From positions 2,852,001 through 2,916,000 of the forward strand of contig JANCIK010000007.1 in assembly GCA_028532985.1 (NCBI GenBank): 64,000 nucleotides of DNA, written 5' to 3'. This stretch comes from Stropharia rugosoannulata. Taxonomy: Eukaryota; Basidiomycota; Agaricomycetes; Agaricales; Strophariaceae. Positions 1 to 11,403 of the stretch are shown piece by piece (within the stretch, counting starts at the first letter, position 1; each line of letters begins with the position of its first letter). Both the position numbers and the translations under genes were made by a program. The notes below the pieces were generated by a model, which saw nothing but the letters and a program-made list of their open reading frames with translations, did no database searches and was not told where the DNA came from.

Positions 1-990
1 GTTTGGATAGAAATGCTTGACTTTCTGTGAGCCAAACGTACTCGCAACCAACCAGATGGAAGAAGCCATCGTTTAAGATCCGGGAAGATAATTCCGACGT
101 CATTCGTTATTTGAACGCGTCGTTCGGGTTCAGCCTCCTCCGTTTCTCCGCCTTTGAAATGAGATTTAGATAAAGCCTCAACAAACATTTAAATACGGGG
201 CGTTCGCAACAGGTTAGGCCTAGTATATCCGCCGATGTTTATGACTTTGTAAGTCATTTTACAAACTGCTTGAATATTGTGGTTATGAGTTCACACACAT
301 CCAAGCCTAGCTACATAGACGCCCTTCGCAGTGCGATTGTATGTTTTCTTTAACAACATTAGTGTCCCGATGTCTGTGATAGGTCGAAAGAAGAGGCCAT
401 ATATACTACCAACCCCGGATTCTCGTCGATAACGGGAGTTCATATCTCTATATACCGTTTCTCAGTATTTGAAAGCGACGTCGAAGTCGGAGCTGGCCCG
501 GTGACGGGCGACGTGATGCTGCATTCTAGCCTTACAACGTCTTGAACGTCGACGGCAGCCACGCCAGAGGTGTCAGGGTAGCCAGTTTTACTTTCGGAGG
601 CCTCAGGCGGTCACCAGGCGGTATGTCTGCCTACACATTCTGTAAAATTTCAATTGTCGTATTGCTGATATGATTTATATAAGGATAGTCTCTGAATGCT
701 CTTGGGAGTCAACTTATCAGTATATACATACTGATTGGCCTTTGACACCTCTACTGCATTCGAACTGGTACCACCCAATGGCGAGGGTGACCAATGTACG
801 GGACGAGCACCCTTATTGGCGCTCTCAATTGCAGTGTAAACAACTTCGTGAGTGGCCATTGGTTGTCGGTTGAAGATGGCGTGTAATGTGCAACTACTTG
901 CAGGGCATCGTCACGAACATCGCTATGCAGACTTTCCTCGAAACACAAGTCTGGGTTTGTGGGATACGCGCCTAGGCGAATTAATCAAAA
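1..990. other. Intergenic DNA, no gene seen
   Basis: No open frame here has family motifs, a plausible intron pattern or good coding character, and the ORFs of 60-70 codons overlap on both strands. I see no RNA gene or clear repeat before the block that starts near 991. Confidence 0.5.
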
Positions 991-1855
991 TCACTCCTCT
1001 GCATATACGTCTGCTTGCGCCGCCAGCAGAAAGTTAATGTTCATCCGTGACCCCAACGCCACCGACTCATCCCTACATCTCCGCAGCCATCTATCTCTTG
1101 ACCTCTATTTCACGATTGACCTGATTCCCCCGCTACAAACTTTCCTTGCTATTTTCTACTTCGGATATAAGGCTCGTTCTTTCACTTCACTTGTTCTAGC
1201 TTATCTAGCCAATGTTCCTGTTGGGTAGGTCCAAGTCGGCTTGTGCGTAGAATATCTCTTCTTATTGCGCATTTTCAGAGTCATCAGCGCTGTCTCTACC
1301 TGCTTACTCCCGAATTTCTGAATGCCATTCTCTTAACGACACGATCGTAAGTCCCAAACTTGATTAGCTGGATCAATCAGTACTAATGATTTTCCGAGTT
1401 TAGGGGAGCAAACTTGCCTTGAAGTCTGACGTGTTCATCTCCTCCGAAAGAACCATAGGCAGGACTTTCTAGTGTGGCGTTATATCCCAATTATGCTATG
1501 CGATCTAAGACAATCCCCTTTGCGCTATGTACGACAGGAACTGCTTGACCTCCCTGATCCTGAAGGCAGCTATTGATCCAACGAATCCGATGGGTTTAGC
1601 TGGAGGGCTTAGATTCTGATAATGTGCGTTCTTGGAGGCTGACCAGGATGGCTGACTATTGTGGGTGGCTAACTGCGAGTGCATGTTACTGGTCGAAAAA
1701 TTGTCAGCCACCTAGTCAGGCTGGTTGAATTCAACGCAACACTTAAAAAGGTTCTCTTGCACTCGTCCATGTATCTCAGCACATACCAAGTTATTTACTC
1801 TTCCGAGTACTTCATATCCAAACTCACTCTTATCAAGCTCTCTCCGACTCCGAAT
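991..1855 (+). repeat. Direct repeat, copy 1: 5' flank of the kinase gene
   Basis: This block matches 21899-22999 in the same orientation. The match starts at a shared TCACTCCTCTGCA and stops 9 bp before the kinase start codon, so it is the promoter and 5' UTR region of that gene. Copy 2 carries two extra blocks (about 22365-22500 and 22653-22772) that are missing here. Point differences are scattered through the rest. It could be a segmental duplication or part of an old mobile element; no terminal repeats are visible. Confidence 0.8.
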
Positions 1856-1863
1856 TATCCAAA

Positions 1864-4800
1864 ATGTCTATGACATACCTCAGAGGTGTTCTCTTCCCGA
1901 AGCAGGCTTCGCATCAGAAGAACCGTTCTTCTGCCATCGTCTCTGACAAGGTGAAGCTCTCCATCAAGGAGTTTTTCTCCAAAGAAAATAAAGTAAAATT
2001 TGTGGAGGTAATGTGTCGAATCTGATAGTCCCTGATGTTGAATTAACCCTGTCGTAGGCGATTGATAATGTCACTACCCCCCTACTACCGACCGATGCGG
2101 TCATTGCTAGGACACAGAAGGATTTGGCCAGCGTAACTGTCGTAAGTTGCCTTCTCTTCTCATGATAAGCGTATTCAGACTTTACTTCTCCGCTTGGCTA
2201 GGATCCTATAATAATCCGAGCTATGCAGAGCGTGTTCGACGCTCTGCATCACCCCTCCCTGCTAGACGCGCGACGGAGTATACGATATCGTCTGCACGCG
2301 CCATATTTTATATCCGCAAGAAAACTCGAGGTGAGCAAGGCAGCATGTTGCATTAAACATGTTACTTACGTATGTCTAAACCCAGATAATTAAGCATGGG
2401 TTGATGCGCACATACGGCACTACCCCTCTCCGCCAAATCGCCACTGCTCAGGCCCTCCAGACACGCGTGCCGCTCTTAGATACGTACGCTGCCGCAGAAC
2501 AGACTTCCGGCACCCTGGATGGCGACATAATGGAAGTGGCGCGTATCCTTCGCCTTGAGCGCGCTCCTGGCGCTCATAGCAGCACTATCGGCGAGTCCTC
2601 TGACAGATTTCAACTCGACTTGGCTGCGGTCGTTACCGCTCTGTCCCATCTCCCATCTCAGGACTCTCGGTCTTCCTGGGGCTCTTTCATGTCTGAGTCC
2701 CTTGGGACGGGCGCTATCCCATTGACTTCAAGGGAACGCGAGACTCCTAGCTTTATACGGGATGAGACCCGTATAGTGGCTACGGCGGATATGAAAATCA
2801 TCCGTTTTCTTGGGGAGGGCACTACTGGCAAGGTTTACCTCGCCAAGGACCAAATCTCGCGCGCCAAAGTCGCTCTTAAGGTCGTGGACAAGAGGGGCAA
2901 GAACGAGTATACCATCAGCACCATTGTCCAAGAGTGCGACTTACTCGACCGGCTTTCGGTTTCCCCTTGGTTCGTCCAGCTTTATGGCTCCTGGCACGAC
3001 CACGATTACATGTACATTGCAATGGTTGGTGTCTATCACACTTGTCTGCAATCACTGGCTTATAGGCAACTGTCAGACGCCATACCCAAGTGATCTCGAC
3101 AGCGAGCTCATTCGTCTGGTCAAGATGGAACCAGCCAGAGCTCGATTCTATATGGCCGAGATAGTGCGTTTTCCAAGCGTTTTTACTTGTTTAGGCATGC
3201 TTCAGGATAGCTCATATTGTTGCTCTAGATCATTGCTCTTACAGCGCTACACAAATGCGGGATCATCCACCGCGATGTGAAAGCCGCCAACATCCTTATC
3301 GACTGCGAGGGGCACATCGTCCTTGCGGACTTTGGGCTGTCGATGGACTTTTTCTACCCCCCGAGCTTCTCTGAGCGGGTGCATCAGCCCTACTGGCCGT
3401 ACTATACACATGAAACGGCAAACTCGAACACAAAAGAGAGAGATCCGAGGGAACTTTACTACGTCGCTTGGGACTATCGGGGCTCGGAGCTGGAGATGGC
3501 GCCTGAAATTCATTTTGGGCAGCCATACTCGTTCGGTGTTGATTTCTGGTCGGCGGCCGTTGTTCTCTACTGGATGCTTACGGGCAGGGTGTGTAAAATA
3601 TTCCACTTCCAAACTGGCGTTCGCTGTGCTAAATTTTAATTATGTTAGCCCCCGTGGTATGAGAAGGAAGACTGCATCGACCACAGCCTCGAGGTCGACG
3701 ACAAACCACTCAGGTACAAGATTGCCGAGGACGATCTTGTGTTCTTACCGTCAGACAATGTGGATGAGGTGGCCCAGAATTTTTTGCAGAGGGTAAGCAA
3801 AGAGACAGCAAACTTAACCGTACACTGATCCTATTTTTTATATGCAGATGCTCGAGAAAGATCCCAAGGCCCGTCTCACAATTGATCGTGACATGCCTGA
3901 GCACCCATACTTTGCCGGGGTGTAAGCAGTTTGATTTCCTGATAATCCTGGCAGCTGGGACTAACTCTACTGTTTTTCTTTAAGAAATTGGCCTTTAATG
4001 GAAGCAAGGAAAGTCGAAACTCCTTGGGTACCCAGCTATGGCATCTACCATGTCTACGAGCCGACTACGCCTGTTTTTACTCCAGGCAAACCTTATGCCG
4101 AGTACGAGGACCCATGGCCGGCATTCACCCACACCTCCAAGCAGGCGCAGATGTGCCTCGTCGATGCGGATTACGAAGACTCGGATTCCGATACAGACGA
4201 GGAGAGCCAGGGCCAGAGCGAAAGCGAGAGCGACATAGAGCTTCCACCCGACTATGAGGACTTCCATGGGAATGTAGGCCCCACCCCATCTAACAGCCTC
4301 GTTGGGCGTTCCCCGGAGATCGCCCCATGGAATGCCGCTTCGGGTCGGGGAGACTCCTCCCCGCTCTGCATCAACGTCGACATAAATGCGGCACTGGAGA
4401 CCACCTCAGACGCTACTACAGAGGTGTCAATATCGCGGGACAGCTCCGACACTCTTCCAGCCACCCCCATACGCGACTCGCACAGCGGATGGGAAGTCAC
4501 CATCATCTCGCCGCCCCCCAAGGCACCGTACAGCTCTGGTCACAAGCACTGGCTCCAGCCACAGGACATCATGCGCCTGCGCCCGAAGCTGCTGCTGACG
4601 ATGCCGAGCAGCACGACCTCGATCTCGTCGCTCGAGATTATGTGTGTGTCGGCCCACCCGCCAGGCCTTGGATCGAGTGCAACCTCGATTGCTCGCATTT
4701 CACAATCTTTCTCGTTGAAAAGTGACTCTGGCGACTCCAGTGGTATTCCGCAGGAGGCCGGGCTACTTGGCGATGGTTCGGGCCTTTTGTCAAAAGTGAG

Positions 4801-4873
4801 GACATGGTGGATGTCCCAGGTATGGACGCCTAAACCCAGACCAAACATGGGGGTGAAGCGCCTTTCTTGTTGA
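1864..4873 (+). CDS. Ser/Thr protein kinase, AGC-like, intact, 9 exons
   Basis: A protein kinase that should phosphorylate Ser/Thr of unknown targets. My exon model keeps frame throughout: 1864-2007, 2058-2141, 2202-2330, 2386-3024, 3077-3163, 3229-3588, 3649-3792, 3848-3921 and 3985-4873, giving 849 aa. The kinase fold begins after about 255 residues of family-specific N-terminus. It shows the Gly loop GEGTTGKVY (~262), the VALK lysine (~284), HRDVKAAN (catalytic Asp ~377), DFG (~395), a long activation segment and an APE motif. The C-terminal ~300 residues are acidic and Ser-rich, with low complexity. All catalytic residues are present, so it should be active. The boundary of the fourth intron (3025-3076) is the least certain, as a GTGTCT donor at 3029 also fits. 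The 5' flank is duplicated at 21.9 kb. Closest known type by motif: fungal AGC-like kinases; the exact family is unknown. Confidence 0.85.
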
Positions 4874-5418
4874 CTTCCTTGCTTCTCTTGTAATTCTCCA
4901 TTCCATAACTGTGGTTACCGCACATTCCTTCCTTTATTACATTTTTCCGCACATTCCTTACACTCCCAAAACCTTCCTTTCTTGTAATCCCCACACATTC
5001 CTTTATGTACTATTTCTTGCTTAATCACTTCTTGGATTAGGTTTGCTTATTTTTATTAGTATTTTATCAATTTATGTACTACTTGATTGGTGTTTGTAGA
5101 CTATTTCTTGTGAATATAAATCTCTCTTTATCTAAATGTACTGGGCCGCCTTGAGTATGTTAATGACAACGAGTGAAGTAACCATCAGTACTCTCAAACT
5201 TTGTGTGGCGTGTGAGAAGATGGTTTGCTTGGTATGTATATGATTTATATACATACATAACTACTTTCTTAAATGTCCTGATGTCTGTAGCCCTGCAACC
5301 TGCCTGCCTGAGCGTAACCGAATACAGACCGTGAGGCGGCAACGCTGTGGCTACTGGATCACGCTATGTCAGAATACAATCTGTTAAGCGGCTTTTGGTT
5401 TGTCCCATCACCATCTCG
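4874..5418. other. Intergenic, AT-rich, no gene seen
   Basis: Pyrimidine-rich and AT-rich DNA between the kinase stop and the P450 start. It should hold the kinase terminator and the P450 promoter, but I can assign no specific site. Confidence 0.5.
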
Positions 5419-7535
5419 ATGTTTGAATCACTCCAGTTCCTTGTAATCCTGCTTGCGATACCGGCCGTTGGAATTTACTTGAAGAGAAGGATCAACCGCC
5501 GACTTCCTTACCCTCCTGGACCGAAAAAGTGGCCTATCGTAGGCAATCTGCTTGACATTCCACGTAGTTGGGAGTGGAAGACGTACGCCGAATGGAGCAA
5601 GCAGTATAGTGCGTCTGAAAACTTATTATGCGTGTACCGCTCTAACTTAGTCTGTTTTCCATGTAGAGTCAGACATTATACACTTACAGGCCGCTGGTAA
5701 CGACTTGATAATTTTAAATAACCTCAAAATGGCGAAAGAATTATTCGAGAAGAGATCAGCGATTTATTCCAATCGGTATTTACAATAGTCTTTCGCGTTA
5801 GAGTCCTAAGCTAAAGAAGTGCAGTCCACAGTTTGCTGTGATAAACGAGCTGTAGGTACATTCTAAACGAAGCAAATATTACTCTTAGGTTTACTTATGA
5901 ACCGTGAAAAAATCTAGGATGGGCTGGAAGTGGCTGATGTCTGCCATGAGCTACGGAGATCCATGGAAAGAGCGCCGCCGGCACTTCCAGCAATATTTTC
6001 ATCCTGGAAACGCTGCACTATACCAACCCAGTCAACTTGAAGCAGTGCGCAAGATGTTACGAAGCATTTTGAATGAGCCCGAGGACCTTATGGCAATAAC
6101 ACGACAGTAAGTAATCACTACAGCCCCGGCACATCGATGGATTATTGAAGGCGATACCTTCCCGCATAAAGCACAATCGGTGGATTGGCAATATCCCTTG
6201 CATACGGGCTTAACATACGCGAAAAGGACGATCCATATATTGCAGTGGCTGAAAAGGCTGGCAGGTCAATCACCCAAGCAGCGGTTCCAGGTGCATTCTT
6301 AGTCGACTTTGTCCCTATACTTCGGTATGTTCCAGAGTGGTTTCCGGGTACTGGATGGAAGAAAACTATGCGCGAGTGGAAGAAGGTGCAAGAAGATTTC
6401 AGGGAGCTCCCCTTCGAGGCAGCACTTGCAGATATGGTGGGTTCTGAAGGCGGATGCAAGGGGTTTCTAACGATGAATGACCTGACTGTCGCAGGCATCA
6501 GGCAACGCACGCCCTTCCCTGGTTTCTGTGTCGATGGGGAAACTGGACCCTTCGACGGATTCGCTCCACAAACGAAATGTCATAAAGGACACGGCGGGTA
6601 TTGTCTTTGCAGGTGGGTCTCAATCGTATCTTCGTTTCCCTTGAACGTCCTTGTGACGGAACTGACATCAACTCCAGCAGGCTCCGATACGACCCTGGCG
6701 AGCGTATATGGTTTGTTCGCAGCTTTGCTCTGCTTCCCTGATGTACAAAAGAGAGCACAGGCTGAGTTGGATAGCGTGCTGCATGGACGTTTGCCGGAGT
6801 TTGAGGACACAGAAAACCTACCTTACATCTCAGCGTTGGTAAAGGAAGTTCTACGTTGGCAGCCGGCAACCCCAATATGTAGGTGCTTATTACCTGAAAG
6901 TGTGTTGATTTCGTCCGGGATTGATGCCTCCGGACAGCGGTGCCACATAGTACAAGCCAAGACGACGTGTATATGGGATATCATATTCCCAAAGACGCTA
7001 TAGTCATCGGAAACGTATGGTGAGAAGCCATCTGTTGTTCCTGCCGCGTCCACAGCTGACTTTGATGAAAGGGCAATGCTTCAGAATGAAGACGTCTATC
7101 CGGATCCAACCGTTTTCCGACCAGAGCGCTTCCTAAAGGACGGGAAGCTGGACGCAAGCGTGCAATATCCAGAAGAGATGGCCTTCGGGTTTGGACGACG
7201 GTGAGTACGCGTGATTTTGATGGCTTTCCCTTCGCTGAATCATGTCGAAGAGTCTGTCCAGGGGCGCACATCGCGATGTCCGTGTTGTGGCTCACTGCGG
7301 CGAGTTTCCTTTCCGTATTCAACATAAGCGCGGGCGTAGACGAAACAGGAGTCAGCGTGGAGCCAAAAGTTGAATGGAAAAGTGGACTGATTGTGTGAGT
7401 GTTTCCGCGGAATCTTAGCTGCTTCATCTAACAAGGACCGTGAATAGGCATCCTCACCCTTTTAAATATACGATTACGCCACGGTCAAAGACTGCAGAAG
7501 AGATCATTAAGGCGGGAGCCGATGATTACCAGTAG
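5419..7535 (+). CDS. Cytochrome P450 monooxygenase, intact, 11 exons
   Basis: Membrane-anchored haem monooxygenase of secondary or xenobiotic metabolism; the substrate cannot be read from the sequence. Exons that keep frame: 5419-5608, 5667-5775, 5825-5851 (a 27-nt micro-exon), 5918-6106, 6172-6436, 6495-6612, 6681-6878, 6938-7019, 7072-7200, 7251-7394, 7448-7535, giving 512 aa, normal for the family. Seen in order: a hydrophobic N-terminal anchor, the proline hinge YPPGPKKWPIVGN, the I-helix AGSDTT (~299-304), the ExxR motif as KEVLR (E355, R358), the PERF motif, and the haem loop FGFGRRVCPG with axial Cys ~438. The start chosen gives the anchor directly; an upstream in-frame codon region near 5347 has no function I can see. 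It resembles basidiomycete P450s annotated as O-methylsterigmatocystin oxidoreductase-like; that name would not prove the substrate. No neighbour suggests a biosynthetic cluster. Confidence 0.93.
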
Positions 7536-7912
7536 CTGAATTTGAGCCGAAGTTGAAGACTTGGGTACGGACGTTGAAGGATGGCGAAGGCAAGATGGAG
7601 GCTCTTATCCATTGTCCAGTGCGCGCGGCTGAAGGGGGTTTCCGCTACATATGGGATTAGTTCGCGAGGAATAAGAGCGTAAAATGAGAGCCATACGCCA
7701 GCGTCCGCTTGACGCATGCAGATAATTACAAATGTCGACTCCAGTATAATTTGTTCGAACGTGAAGCTAGGTGAAGTTGACGTGAAAGTCGAAAAATAAC
7801 AAAAATAGGTCAAATGATCACCGACGTAGGTGTTGCAGCCAATTACGGCCAAACAACCGCTTTTCTTCTCTTGTTACCGTCATCTAGAAAATTGAGCAGT
7901 CAACGCTTACCA
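7536..7912. other. Intergenic, no gene seen
   Basis: 377 bp between the P450 stop and the eIF3g start. No open frame with family features, and no clear TATA box. Confidence 0.5.
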
Positions 7913-9121
7913 ATGGCCACATCGTGAGTTGCATCTATAAGCTGTCTGCAATACAAGCTAAAGAAATTGAATTTGCTTAGAATTCCTAAAACGTCGTGGG
8001 CAGATGATGTCGACGATCTTGGTTAGACGTCCCGGCTTGCAGAAACGAACGTTGTATCTTACCATCCTTACCACCTTCAGAGCTGCCAAAAAACGAGGAG
8101 TACGTCGATGAGAACGGGATACGGACGATTGTTGAATACTCGGTGAACGAAGACGGAAAGAAGGTTAAGGTACGGCTCTGTTGTATTACCCCGGACATAC
8201 GTGACTCAAACGAAGGCTTGCGACCTGACAGATCACAAAACGCATCAAGCGCACACTGCAAAAATCTATCGTAGACCATGCTGTTGCAGAGAGACAGAAG
8301 TGGTCGAAATTCGGGCAGGAGAAAAATAGCAAACCTGGACCAGACCGCGCGACGACGACTGTTGGCGAGAACGTCACTTTGAAGCTTTCGGCCGGGAACA
8401 AGGTGCGTTTTTATACATCTTCCATCCTTCATCTCGTTCATGGATCTTTCTTCAGGCGTCCGAGGCGGAACAGGTCCCAGAAGACACCCTGAGGAAGAAG
8501 CCCATCGGTGCCGGAAAAGTGTCATGTCGTCTGTGCAAGGGCGACCATTTCACCGCCAAGTGCCCGTACAAAGACACCCTCGGAGGGCTCGAGAACACTG
8601 GTACGTCCACAGTCTCATCCATCCTTCCATGCTCCTCATCTATTGATTCCAGACACGGGCGCTGGACCTGACGATGACACCGGTGCCGGACCTGATATCC
8701 CTGCCGCTTCTTCATCGGGCGGGAAATACGTACCCCCTTCCATGCGCTCGGGCGCCCGCGGCCCAGGGGAGTCTATGCGCGGTCTGGGAGGCTCAACCAA
8801 CCGCGACGATCTGCCAACGCTGCGTGTCACGAACATCTCCGAAGATACCCAAGAGAACGATCTGCGAGACCTGTTCGGCGTGTTCGGGCGCGTTGCCCGC
8901 GTGTACGTGGGCCGCGACCGCGAGACGGGCGCTGGAAAAGGCTTCGCGTTCGTCAGCTTCGAGGACAAGGCGTGCGCGCAGAAGGCGATTGATAAGGTGC
9001 ACGGACGGGGATACGATAACTTGATTTTGAGTGTACAATGGAGCCGTACGTCGTTCCAGGCTTCGTGTTTTGTTACTCGGCTAACTTTTCTTCTTCAGAG
9101 CCCCGTCCGGACGGGCGATAG
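7913..9121 (+). CDS. TIF35: Translation initiation factor eIF3 subunit G, intact, 7 exons
   Basis: RNA-binding subunit of the eIF3 complex, acting in the cytoplasm in 43S recruitment, scanning and reinitiation. Exons that keep frame: 7913-7923, 7981-8021, 8081-8169, 8232-8402, 8456-8600, 8653-9045, 9099-9121, giving 290 aa, the usual length in fungi. The N-terminus has the conserved TSWADDVDDLEELP segment. It is followed by the TVGENV region, the family zinc knuckle CRLCKGDHFTAKCPYKDTL, the KYVPPSMR segment and a C-terminal RRM. The RRM has RNP2 (LRVTNI) and RNP1 (KGFAFVSF), and ends shortly after VQWS. The first exon is only 11 nt and the last adds 7 residues, so simple ORF calling misses both ends. 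The gene symbol follows the yeast ortholog. Confidence 0.95.
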
Positions 9122-10174
9122 ATGGAGTTCTGTAGTACTGCTTCATTCCCCAAGCTTCTTACTGAACTCCCTTCTTTGATTGATACATGTCATACAAATA
9201 TTGTACTTTCTGCATACCTGCTATCTTCCCATCTGAAACTAACAATGAAGCAGTATACTGTATGGATGCTCTGGAACTTGTGGCTATATTTCTTGCAGCT
9301 GACGAAGTAATGTTTCAAACGTACTAAACATCTGCTTTTTCGGAGTGAAGTCTTAATAGTTTGCAAGTATAATCAAAAATCAGTTCAATGAAGCTGACCT
9401 GGATTGACTTGTTCTAGTGCAGGGATTACAGGATCTATTTGAGTTTCCGAGTATAAAACTAAATATGTATTCCTATTTTATCATGGCATACTTTGACTAC
9501 TTATACGAGGTAAAGTCAATCGTGTTGTTGGTTTTCTTTTACGTATTAAATTCAATCTTTGAATAAAAATCATACACATTCCGGAAAGGCTTCATTATCT
9601 CAAGTCATTGTTGCTGTGCTTAGCCTACAAAGTTCTGATACTACTAATTGCTGTACTATCAATTTTATTTGCTGGTTTGCTTCCTAATAGTATATTTGCA
9701 GCTCGCCCCTAATAAGGCCTTGTAAGTTAACACATATTAATTGCACTGAATCCTTGCTGAAATCTAAACATAATATTGAGAAGAAAACTTTGGGAATATA
9801 AGTACATATATATGTGACTAGTTAGACTACAAAGTTAAAATAAATAAATATCAACTATTGAATACCCATTGCTCAAGAATTCAAGGATAGTTTATATCAA
9901 TTATGGAGAATAACATTCTGCCCAGTCAGGTCCGAGTTTGGCCTGAGTAAAGTCAACTTGGGGTACTGCTCCATAAGGAATTGTAAGAATATTGGAGTCA
10001 TCAGGCAGGCCCATGACAGGAGGAACAAACATAAGATAATCTTTAGAATTGTTGCAAAGAAGCCATCCAGTATACTGTGCAATGTCATTGGTGGGATAAT
10101 TGTGAATTGGTTGTCTTATATATCTAGGACTTTGAAATTTGCTGGACTGTATGCATCAGCAAATCCAACCATTT

Positions 10175-10267
10175 TCTCATAGCATGTCATAATAATACCA
10201 CATGATCTCATAGAACGGCATAGTAATACCGTACAATCTCATAGCATGTTATAGTAATTAGACTAGG
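10175..10267. repeat. 31-bp tandem repeat, 3 copies
   Basis: Three head-to-tail units begin with TCTCATAG at 10175, 10206 and 10237. They share the frame TCTCATAGnnnGnnATARTAAT but differ at several positions, so the array is old. No function is suggested. Confidence 0.7.
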
Positions 10268-10587
10268 CTTATAATGGCCCATAATCACGTAGCACTATAT
10301 AGTATAATTATAATCGTTATATAGCATGTTGTAGTACTCTATAATAGGCTCTGCAAGTCATGCCATAAATACTAATCTAATAACGACTATAGTTATAGCT
10401 TCAGCAGTTTTCAAAGTTCGTAGATCTTGTTATGTCTTTGGCTCATCTTTATATCTTTCCAGGCTTTCGAACCGCTATATACTAAGTTAAATAAAGTATA
10501 CTATGTGTAGATATAATGATATCGACATATCGTACAAGTTACAACCAGCAGTAAGCCAAATTTCATGTATGCTAACTTATTAAAAAA

Positions 10588-10671
10588 TGCGACCAGCAAG
10601 AATTGAACCCCAAACCTCAAGGGACTTATGTAGTAGAAGGCCGTAATAAACCACCTAGGCCATACCACCAT
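10588..10671 (-). ncRNA. tRNA-like segment, probably a decayed tRNA or tRNA-derived repeat
   Basis: On the minus strand there is a Pol III A-box-like TGGCCTAGGTGG and, about 45 nt later, a B-box-like GGTTCAATTCT, followed after the last stem by a T6 tract that could end Pol III transcription. The acceptor arms do not pair and the anticodon stem is weak, so I do not call a working tRNA. Confidence 0.35.
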
Positions 10672-10743
10672 TTATTTTGATTGAACTAAAGAATACATAT
10701 ACCGCTTTTTCTCGGCTATTTCCGAAGGCTGTGTCAAGGCTGT

Positions 10744-11403
10744 GTTATGGATATTTCTTGCCACGTTGCAGCCGTTCCCTCTTCATCCACTACCACCACC
10801 ATGCCGAACTCCCCTTCCCTCTCCCCCATAGTGCAACCACCCTAACAATGTTGACGACGCCAATGACGCCAATGACAAGATGACGATGAAGCTGCAGGGA
10901 GCAGGGAACAGGCACGAAAAGGGGTGAAGCATAGGTGAGTAACCAAATCCCCCAATCCGTCCATGCAGGTCCCACTGCCTCGTATGTCCCAACCACCCCA
11001 TGACCCTGCCACATTGAAAACCGACTACCACAAGACCCATGCCATGCCATATATGACCCCACTGCATCACGAAACAGCCCCTGTCTAGCCCGTGCTCTTA
11101 ATGTACTTACATATATATATATATAAGTTTAATATTATGTTGTTTGTAATAGACGTAAAGTGCGAATAAGTAATAAACAATATTATAGCCCTTGATCTAC
11201 CTAAATGCTGCTCGAATTTAAGTACTGGTACTGTACTATGTAATTCTACAGAGTGTTATATAATACTACATAATGTAGCCGAGTTACTATGTAGATATGA
11301 GCCTATGCTATGCTGTGCTAAATAGATAAGAACCCTTACTATGGTGCTATGGTATTATATAATGCTAGTAGGTACTATATAGTAAGTCCCAGATTTGCTG
11401 ATG
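10744..11403 (-). repeat. Inverted repeat, left copy (pairs with 63343-64000)
   Basis: About 660 bp are nearly identical to the reverse complement of the last 658 bp of the window, some 52 kb away. The block includes an (AT)n run near 11110 and the last ~9 codons plus stop of the NACHT-WD40 gene. The right-hand copy runs off the window, so the full repeat is longer. ORFs inside it exist in both copies but look like chance. Confidence 0.9.

Larger units (their letters stand above)
9122..10743. other. AT-rich intergenic region
   Basis: No gene seen. The DNA is strongly AT-rich. It contains a three-copy 31-bp tandem repeat (10175-10267) and a tRNA-like segment (10588-10671), listed separately. 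It should hold the eIF3g terminator. Confidence 0.5.

Noticed and set aside
10588..10671. A working tRNA gene
   Set aside because: A- and B-box-like motifs are there, but acceptor and anticodon stems do not pair.
10783..11070. ORFs of 90-95 codons present in both copies of the inverted repeat
   Set aside because: Two overlapping frames are equally open in both copies because the DNA is nearly identical. No motif or intron pattern supports either.
11107..11124. (AT)n run as a promoter or origin
   Set aside because: Simple dinucleotide repeat, also in the second copy; nothing ties it to a function.
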